A stretch of DNA of 64,000 nucleotides from Solirubrobacterales bacterium (GTDB lineage: Bacteria > Actinomycetota > Thermoleophilia > Solirubrobacterales > Solirubrobacteraceae). Of this stretch, positions 18,385 through 27,251 are shown in pieces. The stretch covers positions 1 through 64,000 of the forward strand of contig JAFAYV010000025.1 of the NCBI GenBank assembly GCA_019240115.1, read 5' to 3'. The position numbers were made by a program, and so were the translations under genes. Every line of letters starts with the position of its first letter. Position 1 is the stretch's first letter. The notes beneath the pieces are model-generated. The model saw nothing but the letters and a program-made list of their open reading frames with translations, did no database searches and was not told where the DNA came from.

Positions 18385-18567
18385 CTACGCGTGCCCGCCG
18401 CCCTGGGCCTGCGCGACGACCTGCACGAGGTGCAGCGCGGCGTTGACCGTCTGGCCGGCCAGGCCGGTGCCGCGCCCGCGGGCGACGATCGGCGCGTCGT
18501 GCGAGTGGGCGGCGGGGGCGGCGCCGTCGCTCGCACCCGAGGTCATCGCCTGCTCCGCGACGGCCAT
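18385..18567 (-). CDS. possible small protein coupled to the PoxB-like gene (60 aa)
   Basis: Starts with an ATG that overlaps the poxB-like stop (TGATG), a spacing typical of translational coupling. The peptide has a His/Asp patch (AAHSHDAPIVARGRG), then a helical segment TVNAALHLVQVVAQAQ and ends GGGHA. No family recognised. It could be a small accessory subunit or a chance frame; a second frame through the same DNA is Arg-rich and looks like a shadow. Confidence 0.42.
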   Translation of the reverse strand: MAVAEQAMTSGASDGAAPAAHSHDAPIVARGRGTGLAGQTVNAALHLVQVVAQAQGGGHA

Positions 18568-20369
18568 CACTCGCCGTCCTGCAGGAGCTGGGCAAGCTCG
18601 GAGCGCGCGGCCTGCAGGCCCGGCGAGACGGCGACGCGCTCCTCCTGGAGCAGACGTCGCGCCTTGGGCACGGCGCCGGGGCTGCCGTCGGCCAGCGCCT
18701 GGGCCAGGTGCTTGGCCTGCGCGGGCTTCAGCGTCTCCCCGAGGGGCGACTCCTCGGGATCCACGACGCAGTCGACCAGCGCCGGCCCGTCGTGCGCCAG
18801 CGCGTCGCGCAGCGCCGCCTCGCAGTCGCCGGGATCGGTGACCCGGGTCGCCCTCAGGCCGCAGCCCTCGGCCACCTTCGCGAAGTCGACCGGCGACAGA
18901 TCGCACGCGAACTCCGGATTGCCCAGGAACGCCATCTGCTCCCACAGGATGAGGTTGATCGACGAGTTGTTGATGACGACGACGGTGATCGGCAGGCGGT
19001 GCTGGGCCAGCGTCGCGAGATCGCCCATCAGCATGCTGAGCGCGCCGTCGCCGGTGAAGGCGACGACCTGGCGGTCCGGGAAGGCGACCTGCGCGCCCAT
19101 CGCATACGGGATCGATGCCGCCATCGAGCAGTTGGTGCCCGAGAAGGTGAAGCTCTGGCCCCGGCGCAGCCTCATCCGGCCCTGCCAGATCGTCGTCGTC
19201 CCCGCGTCCCCGCACACGATCGCGTCGTCGGCGAGCAGCCGCTGCAGGTGGTGGGTGACGACCTGGGGCTTCATCGGCGTCGAGGGGTCGGTGCCCTGCC
19301 GGTCCATCAGGGCCCACCAGTCGCGCATGCCCTCCTGGGCGCGCTCGAGGAACGATCGATCCGAGTTGGGCTCCAGTTGCTCGAACAGCTCGGCCAGCGT
19401 CGCCCGGGCATCCCCGACCAGCCCGACCTGCACCGGATAGCGCAGCCCGATGCGCTCCTCGCGATCGTCGATCTGGACCCCGACCGCCTGGCCGGGCGCC
19501 GGCCAGAAGTCGTAGTAGTTCGACGAGGACCCGACGATCAGCAGCCCGTCGCACGTCTCGAGCGCCTCCTGGCTCGGGCGGGTGCCCGCGAACGCGATCC
19601 CGCCGGTCGTGTAGGGCGAGTCGTCGGGCACGCAGTCCTTGCCGAGCGCGGGCTTGGTGATCGGCGCGGCCAGCCGCTCGGCGACCCGCTCGAGCTCCTC
19701 GCCGGCGCCCCGGGCGCCGGCCCCCGCGATGATCGCCACCTTCGTGCGTCCGCGCAGCGCCGCCGCGGCGCGCGCAAGCTCGGCGCGTGGCGGCACGGTG
19801 ACGCGCGGGTCGCGGGTCACCGAAGTGTGGCCGGGGACGTTCTTGTCGGAGATCATGCCCTCGTCCAGCTCCCAGCTCTGCACGTCGATGGCGATCGCCA
19901 GATGCGAGGCCGCGCGGTGCGCGAGCGCCGCACGAACCGCGAGATCGGCCGCGTTGACCGCGTGCGCGGGGCCGTTGACGCGCTGGTTGAACGCGCACGC
20001 GTCGTTGAAGACGTAGTCCTGGTTGAGGTCCTGCAGGAAGTGGGTGCCGACCATGTCGTGGTAGGTCGTGCCGGTGATCGCGATCAGCGGCGCGCCCTCG
20101 ATCCTGGCGTCGTACAGCCCGTTGAGCAGGTGGATCGCGCCGGGGCCGGAGGTGGTGACGCATGCCGCCGGACGGCCGGAGAGCTTCGCGTGCCCAACGG
20201 CCGCGAGCGCGGCCTCCTCCTCGTGGCGGACGTGGATGAAGCGGATCCGATCCGAGCGCGTGCGCAGCGCCTCGAAGAACCCGTTGATCCCGTCGCCGGC
20301 GAGACCGAAGTACGTGTCGATCCCCCACTCCAGCAGGCGGTCGACGATCAGCTCAGAGGTGGTGGGCAT
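18567..20369 (-). CDS. poxB: thiamine-diphosphate enzyme, pyruvate oxidase/dehydrogenase (PoxB) type
   Basis: 600 residues. N-terminal pyrimidine-binding domain with the conserved Glu in HVRHEEEAAL near 51 and TSGPGAIHLLNGLYDA near 72; central FAD/DHAP-like domain (ALGKDCVPDDSPYTTGG near 260); C-terminal ThDP motif GDGALSMLMGDLATL ... VVVINNSS near 436-462. The C-terminus has an extra helical stretch like the membrane-binding tail of E. coli PoxB (residues after 540). Expected to convert pyruvate to acetate and CO2, passing electrons to quinone. A strong AAGGAG lies seven bases before the ATG. The 60-aa frame follows in the same operon. Confidence 0.83.
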   Translation of the reverse strand: MPTTSELIVDRLLEWGIDTYFGLAGDGINGFFEALRTRSDRIRFIHVRHEEEAALAAVGHAKLSGRPAACVTTSGPGAIHLLNGLYDARIEGAPLIAITGTTYHDMVGTHFLQDLNQDYVFNDACAFNQRVNGPAHAVNAADLAVRAALAHRAASHLAIAIDVQSWELDEGMISDKNVPGHTSVTRDPRVTVPPRAELARAAAALRGRTKVAIIAGAGARGAGEELERVAERLAAPITKPALGKDCVPDDSPYTTGGIAFAGTRPSQEALETCDGLLIVGSSSNYYDFWPAPGQAVGVQIDDREERIGLRYPVQVGLVGDARATLAELFEQLEPNSDRSFLERAQEGMRDWWALMDRQGTDPSTPMKPQVVTHHLQRLLADDAIVCGDAGTTTIWQGRMRLRRGQSFTFSGTNCSMAASIPYAMGAQVAFPDRQVVAFTGDGALSMLMGDLATLAQHRLPITVVVINNSSINLILWEQMAFLGNPEFACDLSPVDFAKVAEGCGLRATRVTDPGDCEAALRDALAHDGPALVDCVVDPEESPLGETLKPAQAKHLAQALADGSPGAVPKARRLLQEERVAVSPGLQAARSELAQLLQDGE

Positions 20370-20486
20370 CACGGCTCCTTCTCGGTGCGGACTCGTGAAG
20401 CACGCGCTACCCGGGTCCCGCCGGGGGCCAGCATTTTCCGTTCGCTGCCGAAACACGCGCCGCCCCGTGCGCCAGCATGCCCGGCA

Positions 20487-20972
20487 GTGCCCGCGCTGAC
20501 CACCATCGGCGTCTACGAGTTCGACGCCGACTCGTTCCTGGCGACGCTGCGCGACGCCGAGGTCACGCTCGTCGTCGACGTCCGCCAGCGGCGCGGCGTG
20601 CGCGGACCGCGCTACGCGTGGGCCAACGCACGCCGGCTCCAGGGCCTGCTCGCGGACGCCGGGATCGCCTACGCCCACCATCGCGAGCTGGCACCGAGCA
20701 CCGAGCTGCGCCACCTGCAGTACCGCGACGACGACCTGCAGGGGGTCGGCAAGCGCACGCGGCAGCGCCTGTCGCCCGAGTACGTGGCGCGCTACACCGC
20801 CGAGGTCCTCGATCCGGCGCCGCTGTCCGCGCTCGTGCGCGAGCTGCCGGCCGACGGGATCTCGGCGCTGCTGTGCGTCGAGGCCCTGCCCGAGGCCTGC
20901 CACCGCTCGCTCATCGCCGCGCGCCTGGCGCAGCGGTTCGGGATCCCCGTCCGCCACCTCCTGCCCGGCTGA
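20487..20972 (+). CDS. DUF488 family protein
   Basis: 161 residues. TTIGVYEFDADSFLATL at the N-terminus, VDVRQRRGVRGPRYAWA near 35 and a C-terminal LLCVEALPEACHRSLIA with the conserved Cys...Cys-His, all typical of DUF488. Biochemical role of the family is unknown. GTG at 20487 gives the standard N-terminus; upstream the frame is noncoding. Lies between two divergent/convergent ThDP-enzyme operons, which is probably coincidence. Confidence 0.8.
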   Translation: MPALTTIGVYEFDADSFLATLRDAEVTLVVDVRQRRGVRGPRYAWANARRLQGLLADAGIAYAHHRELAPSTELRHLQYRDDDLQGVGKRTRQRLSPEYVARYTAEVLDPAPLSALVRELPADGISALLCVEALPEACHRSLIAARLAQRFGIPVRHLLPG

Positions 20973-20978
20973 CCGCGC

Positions 20979-21182
20979 TCAGGGGTGGTCGGTCGCGGCG
21001 GGTTCGGGCACGAAGCCCTCGCAGCGGGTCACCGGCAGCCGCGGATACTTCGGGTAGCGCTCGGGCTGGGCTCGAGAGCGCCGGCAGAGCAGGAACGTCG
21101 AGCCGCGCGTGTTGCGCACCTCCTGGCGGTGACGGCACTGCGCGCACAGCCCCGCCGACGGGTCGCGGGCTACTCGGTCCAC
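20979..21182 (-). CDS. small Cys-rich (zinc-ribbon-like) protein, 67 aa
   Basis: Starts with GTG 13 bases inside the end of the decarboxylase gene. Contains CAQCRHRQEVRNTRGSTF, FLLCRRS, then RYPKYPRLPVTRCEGF: four cysteines in the order CxxC-x(n)-C-x(n)-C, compatible with one zinc site. I recognise this pattern from short conserved actinobacterial proteins of unknown function. Frame and overlap indicate coupling to the upstream gene. Confidence 0.7.
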   Translation of the reverse strand: MDRVARDPSAGLCAQCRHRQEVRNTRGSTFLLCRRSRAQPERYPKYPRLPVTRCEGFVPEPAATDHP

Positions 21183-22780
21183 ATCCCCGGCGCGACGGGC
21201 ACCTGGACGAGGCTCGGTCCGTCGCGATCGGCGATCGCCTCGCGCAGGGCGGCGGTGAGCTCCTCGCGCGTGGCGACCTCGCGCGCCGGAACGCCGTAGG
21301 CGCGCGCGACCGCGGCGACGTCGAGCCCCGGCAGCTCGAGGCCCGGAATCCCGGTGAGCCGGCCCGACTGCGCGAACCACCGGAGAATCGAGTAGTCGTC
21401 GTTGCGCAGCACCAGGAAGGTGACCGGCACCCGGTGCGCCGCCGCCGTCCACAGCGCCGTGATCCCGTACTGCGCCGACCCCTCGCCGACGACGCACACC
21501 ACCGGCCGCGCCGCCTGGGCGAGCGCGATACCGACGCTCGCCGCGATCGCGAAGCCGAGTCCGCCGCTGGCGGTGAAGTAGAGGCTCCCCGGTTCCGAGA
21601 GACGCAGCCGGTTGCGCAGCGCGCCGAGGCTCGAGGGCGGCTCGACCGCCGCGATGCCGTCCTGCGGCCAGGCGTCGGCGAGAGCCGCCATCGCCTCCGA
21701 GCCGCTGAGCCGATCCGGCGGGTCGGCCGGCGGCGGCTCGCCGGGCGCCGCACGGGCCGGCGGCGCGGGCCGCTCTGACTCGGGGACGAGCTCGACGAGC
21801 GCACGCAGGGCGAGGGCGACGTCGCCGAGGATCGCGTCGCCCATCGGCGCCCGGGCGGCCTCGCGCGGATCGTCGGTGATCGCCGTCAGCGCCGTGCCGG
21901 CGGCGAGCAGCGGACCGGGCACGTAGGGGTAGTAGGGGAACACCGCCGAGCCGACGACGACGACGAGGTCGTGGGCGGCGAGGGCCTGCCCGAGCGGCCC
22001 GATCGCCGGGGGCAGGATCCCGGCGAACCGGGGATGGGATTCGGGGAAGCCGATCCGCGAGCCGCCGGTCGTCGGCGGCGCGAACACCGACAGGCGCTGC
22101 TTGCCGGCGAGCGCGATGGCAGCCTCCCAGCCGCCGGCGGCGTCGATCCCCGGACCGGCGACGAGCGCCGGGGCGCGCGCGTCCTGGAGGCGCCGGGCGA
22201 GGTCGGCGAGCGCGTCCGGATCGGGTCCCGGCGGCGGGCCGATACGCCGCGCGATCGCCTGGGTCGACAGCTCGAGGTCGGCCTCCTGCTCCCAATCGTC
22301 CATCGGGATCGAGACGAACGTCGGGCCGCGCGGCGGGAGCGACGCCTCGGCGATCGCGCGGGCCAGCGCCCCGGGCACGTCCTGCGCCCGCGGGGGCTCG
22401 ATCGCGTACTTGACGTACGGCGCCGGGCCGACGATCGCGTCGCGGTTGGTCAGCAGCGACTCCATCGTCATCTGCGCGCGGACCTGCTGACCCGCGGTGA
22501 TGACGAGCGGCGCCTTGTTCGCGTGGGCGTTGAGGATCCCCCCGACCGCGTTGCCGACGCCGGGAGCGGTGTGCAGGTTGACGTGCGTGGGGCGGCCGCT
22601 CGCCTGGGCGAAGCCGTCGGCCATCCCGACGACCACGAGCTCCTGGAGCCCGAGGACGTAGCGGAAGTCGGGCGGGAACTCGGCGAGCATCGGCAGCTCG
22701 GTCGAGCCGGGATTGCCGAAGATCGTCGTCATCCCCCGGGCGCGGAACAGCTCGAAGGTGGCGTCGCGCACGCTCGTCAT
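21170..22780 (-). CDS. mdlC: thiamine-diphosphate decarboxylase, benzoylformate decarboxylase type
   Basis: 536 residues. FGNPGSTELPML near 24, catalytic Glu in GLQELVVVGMADG near 47, NLHTAPGVGNAVG near 72 and the ThDP motif GEGSAQYGITALWTAA ... VLRNDDYSI near 428-460. The N-terminal GNPGSTE and VNLHTAPGVGNA patterns are characteristic of MdlC-like enzymes that decarboxylate aromatic 2-oxo acids; the real substrate is unknown. ATG at 22780 with AGGAG about 8 bases ahead. Its promoter region carries a 25-base tandem duplication. Confidence 0.83.
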   Translation of the reverse strand: MTSVRDATFELFRARGMTTIFGNPGSTELPMLAEFPPDFRYVLGLQELVVVGMADGFAQASGRPTHVNLHTAPGVGNAVGGILNAHANKAPLVITAGQQVRAQMTMESLLTNRDAIVGPAPYVKYAIEPPRAQDVPGALARAIAEASLPPRGPTFVSIPMDDWEQEADLELSTQAIARRIGPPPGPDPDALADLARRLQDARAPALVAGPGIDAAGGWEAAIALAGKQRLSVFAPPTTGGSRIGFPESHPRFAGILPPAIGPLGQALAAHDLVVVVGSAVFPYYPYVPGPLLAAGTALTAITDDPREAARAPMGDAILGDVALALRALVELVPESERPAPPARAAPGEPPPADPPDRLSGSEAMAALADAWPQDGIAAVEPPSSLGALRNRLRLSEPGSLYFTASGGLGFAIAASVGIALAQAARPVVCVVGEGSAQYGITALWTAAAHRVPVTFLVLRNDDYSILRWFAQSGRLTGIPGLELPGLDVAAVARAYGVPAREVATREELTAALREAIADRDGPSLVQVPVAPGMWTE

Positions 22781-22802
22781 GAGATCGGCTCCTGGTTGCG
22801 GG

Positions 22803-22883
22803 CCGGCGGCCACAGCCTACCCCGCACCCGGCGGCCACAGCCTACCCCGCACGCGCGAGACCCTTCCTACACTTTTTGAAGTC
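22803..22883. promoter_or_regulatory. divergent promoter region with 25-bp tandem duplication
   Basis: Two perfect 25-base units (22803-22827, 22828-22852) each contain, on the minus strand, the -10-like TAGGCT (22814-22819 and 22839-22844), giving mdlC two equivalent promoters with 5' UTRs. On the plus strand TACACT (22868-22873) lies 10 bases before the ABC exporter ATG, a leaderless arrangement. Confidence 0.6.
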
Positions 22884-24638
22884 ATGAACACCTTCTGGAG
22901 ACTGCTCGGCTTCCTGCGCCCGTATCGGCGGGGGGTCGTCTGGTCGTTCCTGCTCGCCGGGGGAGCCCTCTCGGGGACCGTGCTGATCCCGTACCTGACC
23001 GGGCTGGCGATCAACGCCATCCGCGGCCACCACCACCACGCGCTGACCCTGCTGGCGACGGTGATCACCGCGGCGGGTCTCGTGCGCCTCGTGCTGAGCG
23101 TGCTGCGGCGGCTCATCGCCGGCCAGGTCTCGCTCGGCGTCGAGATGGACCTGCGCACGGCGCTCTACGGCCATCTGCAGGAGCTCGAGCTCGGCTTCTT
23201 CGATCACCAGCAGACCGGGCAGCTGATGTCGCGGGCGACCGTCGACCTGCAGTCGGTGCGCTTCTTCCTCGGCTACGGGCTGATCTTCATCGCCCAGTCG
23301 GTGGTCACGATCCTGCTCGCGGCGGTGGCGATGTTCCTGCTGCAGCCGGCGCTCGCGGCGATCTCGCTCGCGCCGGTGCCGTTCGTCGTCGTGATCGCCG
23401 ACCGCTACGGGCACCGGTCGCGCCCGGCGATGCAGGAGGCCCAGCAGCGGATCGCCGAACTGACCGCCGACACCGAGGAGAACGTGTCCGGCGTGCGCGT
23501 CGTCAAGGCGTTCGCCCAGGAGGCGCGCCAGCTCGCGCGCTTCGCGCACGCGACCCAGCGCGTGTTCGAACAGCAGGTGTACGCGACCCGCATCCAGGCG
23601 TTCTACACCCCGCTGATCAGCTTTCTGCCGAACCTCGGCCTGGCGGCGATCCTGCTCGTCGGCGGCCGCGAGGTCATCGACGGGTCGCTGTCGGTCGGGG
23701 CCTTCACCGCCTTCTACGCGTATCTGCTGATGCTCATCTCGCCGATGCGCACGCTCGGGTACATGCTCGGCGCCGCGCAGCGCTCGACGGCGTCGGGGGC
23801 GCGGATCTTCCAGATCCTCGATCGCGCCCCGCGGATCGTCAGCGCCGCGGACGCGCCACCACTGCCCGCCGGCAACGGTCACGTCGTCCTGCGCGACGCC
23901 GGGCTGACCTTCGGGGGCGCGGCCGGGCCCGCGCTGTCGCACGTCGATCTCGACGTGCCCGGCGGCCAGACGATCGCGCTCGTCGGCGCGATGGGATCGG
24001 GCAAGTCGGCGCTCGTATCGCTGCTGGCGCGCCTGTACGACGTCACCACCGGATCGGTGTCGATCGACGGCGCCGACGTGCGCTCGGTCGACCTTCACCG
24101 ACTGCGCGCGCAGCTGGCCATCGTCACCGACGACCCGTTCCTGTTCTCGGCCACCGTGCACGACAACATCGCCTATGCGCGTGCCGACGCCAGCCGCGAG
24201 GAGGTCGCCCGCGCCGCGGCGGCGGCCCAGGCCGACGGCTTCATCGAGCGCCTGCCCCACGGCTACGACACGATGATCGGCGAGCGGGGGCTGACCCTGT
24301 CGGGCGGCCAGCGCCAGCGCATCGCGATCGCCCGGGCGATCCTCGCGCAGCCGCGGATCCTCGTGCTCGATGACGCCACCTCGTCGGTCGACGCCTCGAC
24401 CGAGGCCGAGATCAAGCGCGCGCTCGAGCAGGTGATGGCCGACCGCACGACCTTCGTCATCGCCCACCGCCTGTCGACGATCTCGCTCGCCGAGCGGATC
24501 GTCGTGCTCGACCACGGCCGCGTCGTCGCCGACGGCACCCACGACGAGCTGCTCGAGGCCTCCGACCTGTACCGCGAGATCGTCGAGCAGGGTCGGCTCG
24601 CCCGGCCAGCGCAGGACGTCGAGGTGGCGGGGCTGTGA
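22884..24638 (+). CDS. ABC exporter, fused membrane-ATPase subunit 1
   Basis: 584 residues. Six-helix exporter domain (about 1-310) then ATPase: Walker [15 protein letters not shown] near 371, signature [14 protein letters not shown] near 472, Walker [13 protein letters not shown] near 492, switch His in IAHRLSTI near 526. The degenerate Walker A (GAMGSGKS) still keeps Gly-Lys-Ser. ATG at 22884; the longer frame to 22713 is antisense to mdlC. GTGA overlap with the next exporter gene, so the two form a heterodimeric transporter of the MdlAB/BmrCD kind. Substrate unknown (drug, lipid or peptide). Confidence 0.9.
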   Translation: MNTFWRLLGFLRPYRRGVVWSFLLAGGALSGTVLIPYLTGLAINAIRGHHHHALTLLATVITAAGLVRLVLSVLRRLIAGQVSLGVEMDLRTALYGHLQELELGFFDHQQTGQLMSRATVDLQSVRFFLGYGLIFIAQSVVTILLAAVAMFLLQPALAAISLAPVPFVVVIADRYGHRSRPAMQEAQQRIAELTADTEENVSGVRVVKAFAQEARQLARFAHATQRVFEQQVYATRIQAFYTPLISFLPNLGLAAILLVGGREVIDGSLSVGAFTAFYAYLLMLISPMRTLGYMLGAAQRSTASGARIFQILDRAPRIVSAADAPPLPAGNGHVVLRDAGLTFGGAAGPALSHVDLDVPGGQTIALVGAMGSGKSALVSLLARLYDVTTGSVSIDGADVRSVDLHRLRAQLAIVTDDPFLFSATVHDNIAYARADASREEVARAAAAAQADGFIERLPHGYDTMIGERGLTLSGGQRQRIAIARAILAQPRILVLDDATSSVDASTEAEIKRALEQVMADRTTFVIAHRLSTISLAERIVVLDHGRVVADGTHDELLEASDLYREIVEQGRLARPAQDVEVAGL

Positions 24639-26434
24639 GCGTCCTGTCCTACACCGAGCTGGCGCGCCGGCTGCGCGAGACCGGCGGGCGCGCGCGCAAG
24701 CTGCGCGGGCTCGGCGAGATCCTCGCGCCGTACCGCTGGCGGGTGCTCGCGATGTTCCTGTCGCTGATGGCGGCCACCGCCGCCTCGCTCGCCCCCGCGC
24801 CGCTCGCAAAGTTCGCGATCGACCGGGGCATCCGCCACCACGACGTCGGCGCCCTCGACGTCGTCGTCGTCGTGTTCCTCATCTCGGCGATCGTCTACGG
24901 CGTCGCGACGTATCTGCAGACCTATCTCGTCGGCTGGGTCGGCCAGCGGGCGCTCCGCGACCTGCGCCTGCGGCTCTTCGTGCACCTGCAGTCGCTGTCG
25001 ATCGGCTTCTACTCGCGCAACCGCGCCGGCGTCGTGATCAGCCGCATGACCAACGACATGGAGGCGCTCGACCAGCTCGTCGAGGACGGACTGGCCACCC
25101 TCATCCAGTCGAGCCTGACCCTCATCGGCGTCGTCGTCATCCTGCTCGTGCTCGACCTGCACCTCGCGCTGCTGACCTTCATCGCGCTGCCGATCCTGTT
25201 CGCCGGCGCGCTCGCGTTCCGCATCGCCTCCGCCGACGCCTACCGGCTGACCCGCGAGCGGATCGCCGCCATCACCGGCTATCTCGCCGAATCGCTGTCG
25301 GGGATCCGGGTCGTGCGCTCGTTCGGCCAGGAGCCCCGCCACATCGAGGAGTTCCGCGAGCTCAACGAGGCCAACCGGGCGGCGAACATGACCACGGTCA
25401 AGCTCAACGCCGCCTACTTTCCCGCGGTCGAGCTCCTCTCGGCGCTCGTCACCGTCGAGATCCTCGTCATCGGCGGCCTCGAGGCGATCAACGGCCACAC
25501 CTCGACCGGCGTCGTGTTCGCGTTCATCGCCGCGCTGAACAACTTCTTCGATCCCATCCAGCAGCTCTCCCAGCTCTACGCGACCTATCAGTCGGGCATG
25601 GCCGCGCTGGACAAGATCTTCAACCTGCTCGACGAGCCGCCCGAGCTCGTCGACGCGGACGATGCCGTCCCCCTCCCCCGCCTCCGCGGCGAGCTCGAGT
25701 TCCGCGACGTCTCGTTTCGCTACGGGTCGCACGACGACGGCGCCTGGGCGCTGCGCGACGTCGACCTGCGGGTCGCGCCCGGGCAGACGCTCGCGCTCGT
25801 CGGCGAGACCGGCGCGGGCAAGTCGACCTTCGCCAAGCTCGTCGCCCGCTTCTACGACCCCACGCTCGGCGCGGTGCTCGTCGACGGACACGACCTGCGG
25901 ACGGTGACCGCCGAGTCGCTGCGCTCGCAGATGGGGATGGTGCCCCAGGAGGGCTTTTTGTTCAGCGGCACCGTGCGCGACAACATCGTCTTCGGCCGCC
26001 CCGGGGCGACCGACGACGAGATCGCCGCGGCGGCCCGGGCCGTCGGAGCGCAGGACTTCATCCGCGAGCTCGAGCGCGGCTACGACACCGAGGTCGGCGA
26101 ACGCGGCGTCCAGCTGTCGGCCGGCCAGCGCCAGCTCGTGGCCTTCGCGCGCGCGCTGGTCGCCGATCCCCGGATCCTCATCCTCGACGAGGCGACCGCG
26201 AACGTCGACGTCCACACCGAGGCCGTCATCGAGCAGGGGATGCGCCGGCTGGTGGCCGGTCGCACCGCGATCATCATCGCCCACCGGCTCTCGACGATCC
26301 GCAACGCGTCGCGGATCCTCGTCATGGAGCACGGCCGGATCGTCGAGCAGGGCAGCCACGAGGAGCTGCTCGACGCCGGCGGGCGCTACTGGGAGCTCTA
26401 CCGGGACTGGGAGCGCCCGAGCCAGGCGGCGTAG
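24635..26434 (+). CDS. ABC exporter, fused membrane-ATPase subunit 2
   Basis: 599 residues. Exporter domain (about 30-320), Walker A GETGAGKSTFAKLV near 389, signature LSAGQRQLVAFARA near 491 (LSAGQ instead of LSGGQ), Walker B ILILDEATANVD near 512, IAHRLSTI near 546. Here Walker B has the catalytic Glu (DEATA), whereas the partner has Asp (DDATS), so one of the two ATP sites is probably degenerate, as in other heterodimeric exporters. GTG start overlaps the partner by 4 bases. Confidence 0.9.
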   Translation: MSVLSYTELARRLRETGGRARKLRGLGEILAPYRWRVLAMFLSLMAATAASLAPAPLAKFAIDRGIRHHDVGALDVVVVVFLISAIVYGVATYLQTYLVGWVGQRALRDLRLRLFVHLQSLSIGFYSRNRAGVVISRMTNDMEALDQLVEDGLATLIQSSLTLIGVVVILLVLDLHLALLTFIALPILFAGALAFRIASADAYRLTRERIAAITGYLAESLSGIRVVRSFGQEPRHIEEFRELNEANRAANMTTVKLNAAYFPAVELLSALVTVEILVIGGLEAINGHTSTGVVFAFIAALNNFFDPIQQLSQLYATYQSGMAALDKIFNLLDEPPELVDADDAVPLPRLRGELEFRDVSFRYGSHDDGAWALRDVDLRVAPGQTLALVGETGAGKSTFAKLVARFYDPTLGAVLVDGHDLRTVTAESLRSQMGMVPQEGFLFSGTVRDNIVFGRPGATDDEIAAAARAVGAQDFIRELERGYDTEVGERGVQLSAGQRQLVAFARALVADPRILILDEATANVDVHTEAVIEQGMRRLVAGRTAIIIAHRLSTIRNASRILVMEHGRIVEQGSHEELLDAGGRYWELYRDWERPSQAA

Positions 26435-26446
26435 TCTCCGCCGGCG

Positions 26447-27217
26447 ATGCCCGCCTCGGTCACCGGCCTGTCCACCGCCCCGGTCAAGGGGATGCGGGTC
26501 AGCGCCGTCGAGTCGATCGAACTCGACGAGCGCGGCGCGCGCGGCGATCGCGCGTTCTTCATCATCGACGCCGACGGCCGGCTCGTCAACGGCAAGCGGC
26601 TCGGCGACCTGCAGGCGATCGTCCCCGAGTTCCAACCCGCGGCGAACGTGCTGGCGCTGCGCTTTCCCGGAGGCGAGAGCGCGAGCGCAGCGCTGCGCTA
26701 CGGGAACATGCTGGTGACGCGGTTTCACTCGCGAGCCCTGCCGGCGCGCGAGGTGCACGGCCCCTGGTCGGACGCGCTGTCGACGTTCGCGGGCCGTCCG
26801 CTGCGCCTGGTCGCGTCCGAGACGGCGATCGACCGCGGGCCGGGCGGGACGGTCTCGATCATCTCGAGGGGATCGCTGCGCCGGCTCGCGGAGGCTGCGC
26901 AGACCGACGCGGTCGACGCGCGGCGCTTCCGGATGCTGATCGAGATCGACGGCGTCGCCGCGCACGGGGAGGACGACTGGGTCGGACGGCGGATCGCCAT
27001 CGGCCCGTCGCTCGTCGCCGTCAACGGCCACGTCGGACGCTGCGTGGTCACCACCCGCGATCCCGACACCGGCATCGTCGGCTTTCCCACGCTGCGGCTC
27101 CTGGCCACCTACCGCCGCGAGGTGGACAGCACCGAGCCGCTGGCTTTCGGGATCTACGGCGGCGTGCTCCAGGGCGGGACGGTCCGCCTCGGCGATCGGG
27201 TCGCGCTCGCCGGCTGA
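26447..27217 (+). CDS. MOSC domain protein with N-terminal MOSC beta-barrel
   Basis: 256 residues. N-terminal MOSC_N part (GLSTAPVKGMRVSAVESIELDERG cut at residue 1-30: start VTGLSTAPVKGMR), then MOSC with DARRFRMLIEID near 160 and NGHVGRCVVTTRDP near 188, the conserved Cys position. MOSC proteins bind molybdenum cofactor and reduce N-hydroxylated compounds or carry sulfur. The ATG is 12 bases after the exporter stop; TAGTCT at 26432-26437, whose first three bases are that stop codon, is a -10-like box nine bases before the ATG. Confidence 0.82.
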   Translation: MPASVTGLSTAPVKGMRVSAVESIELDERGARGDRAFFIIDADGRLVNGKRLGDLQAIVPEFQPAANVLALRFPGGESASAALRYGNMLVTRFHSRALPAREVHGPWSDALSTFAGRPLRLVASETAIDRGPGGTVSIISRGSLRRLAEAAQTDAVDARRFRMLIEIDGVAAHGEDDWVGRRIAIGPSLVAVNGHVGRCVVTTRDPDTGIVGFPTLRLLATYRREVDSTEPLAFGIYGGVLQGGTVRLGDRVALAG

Positions 27218-27251
27218 ACCCCCGCGCCGGGGCGACTAGGATCGGGCGTCG

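Noticed and set aside
20979-22838. 619-codon frame overlapping mdlC
   Set aside because: Only the last 67 codons are real (Cys-rich miniprotein); the rest is an Arg-rich shadow of mdlC.
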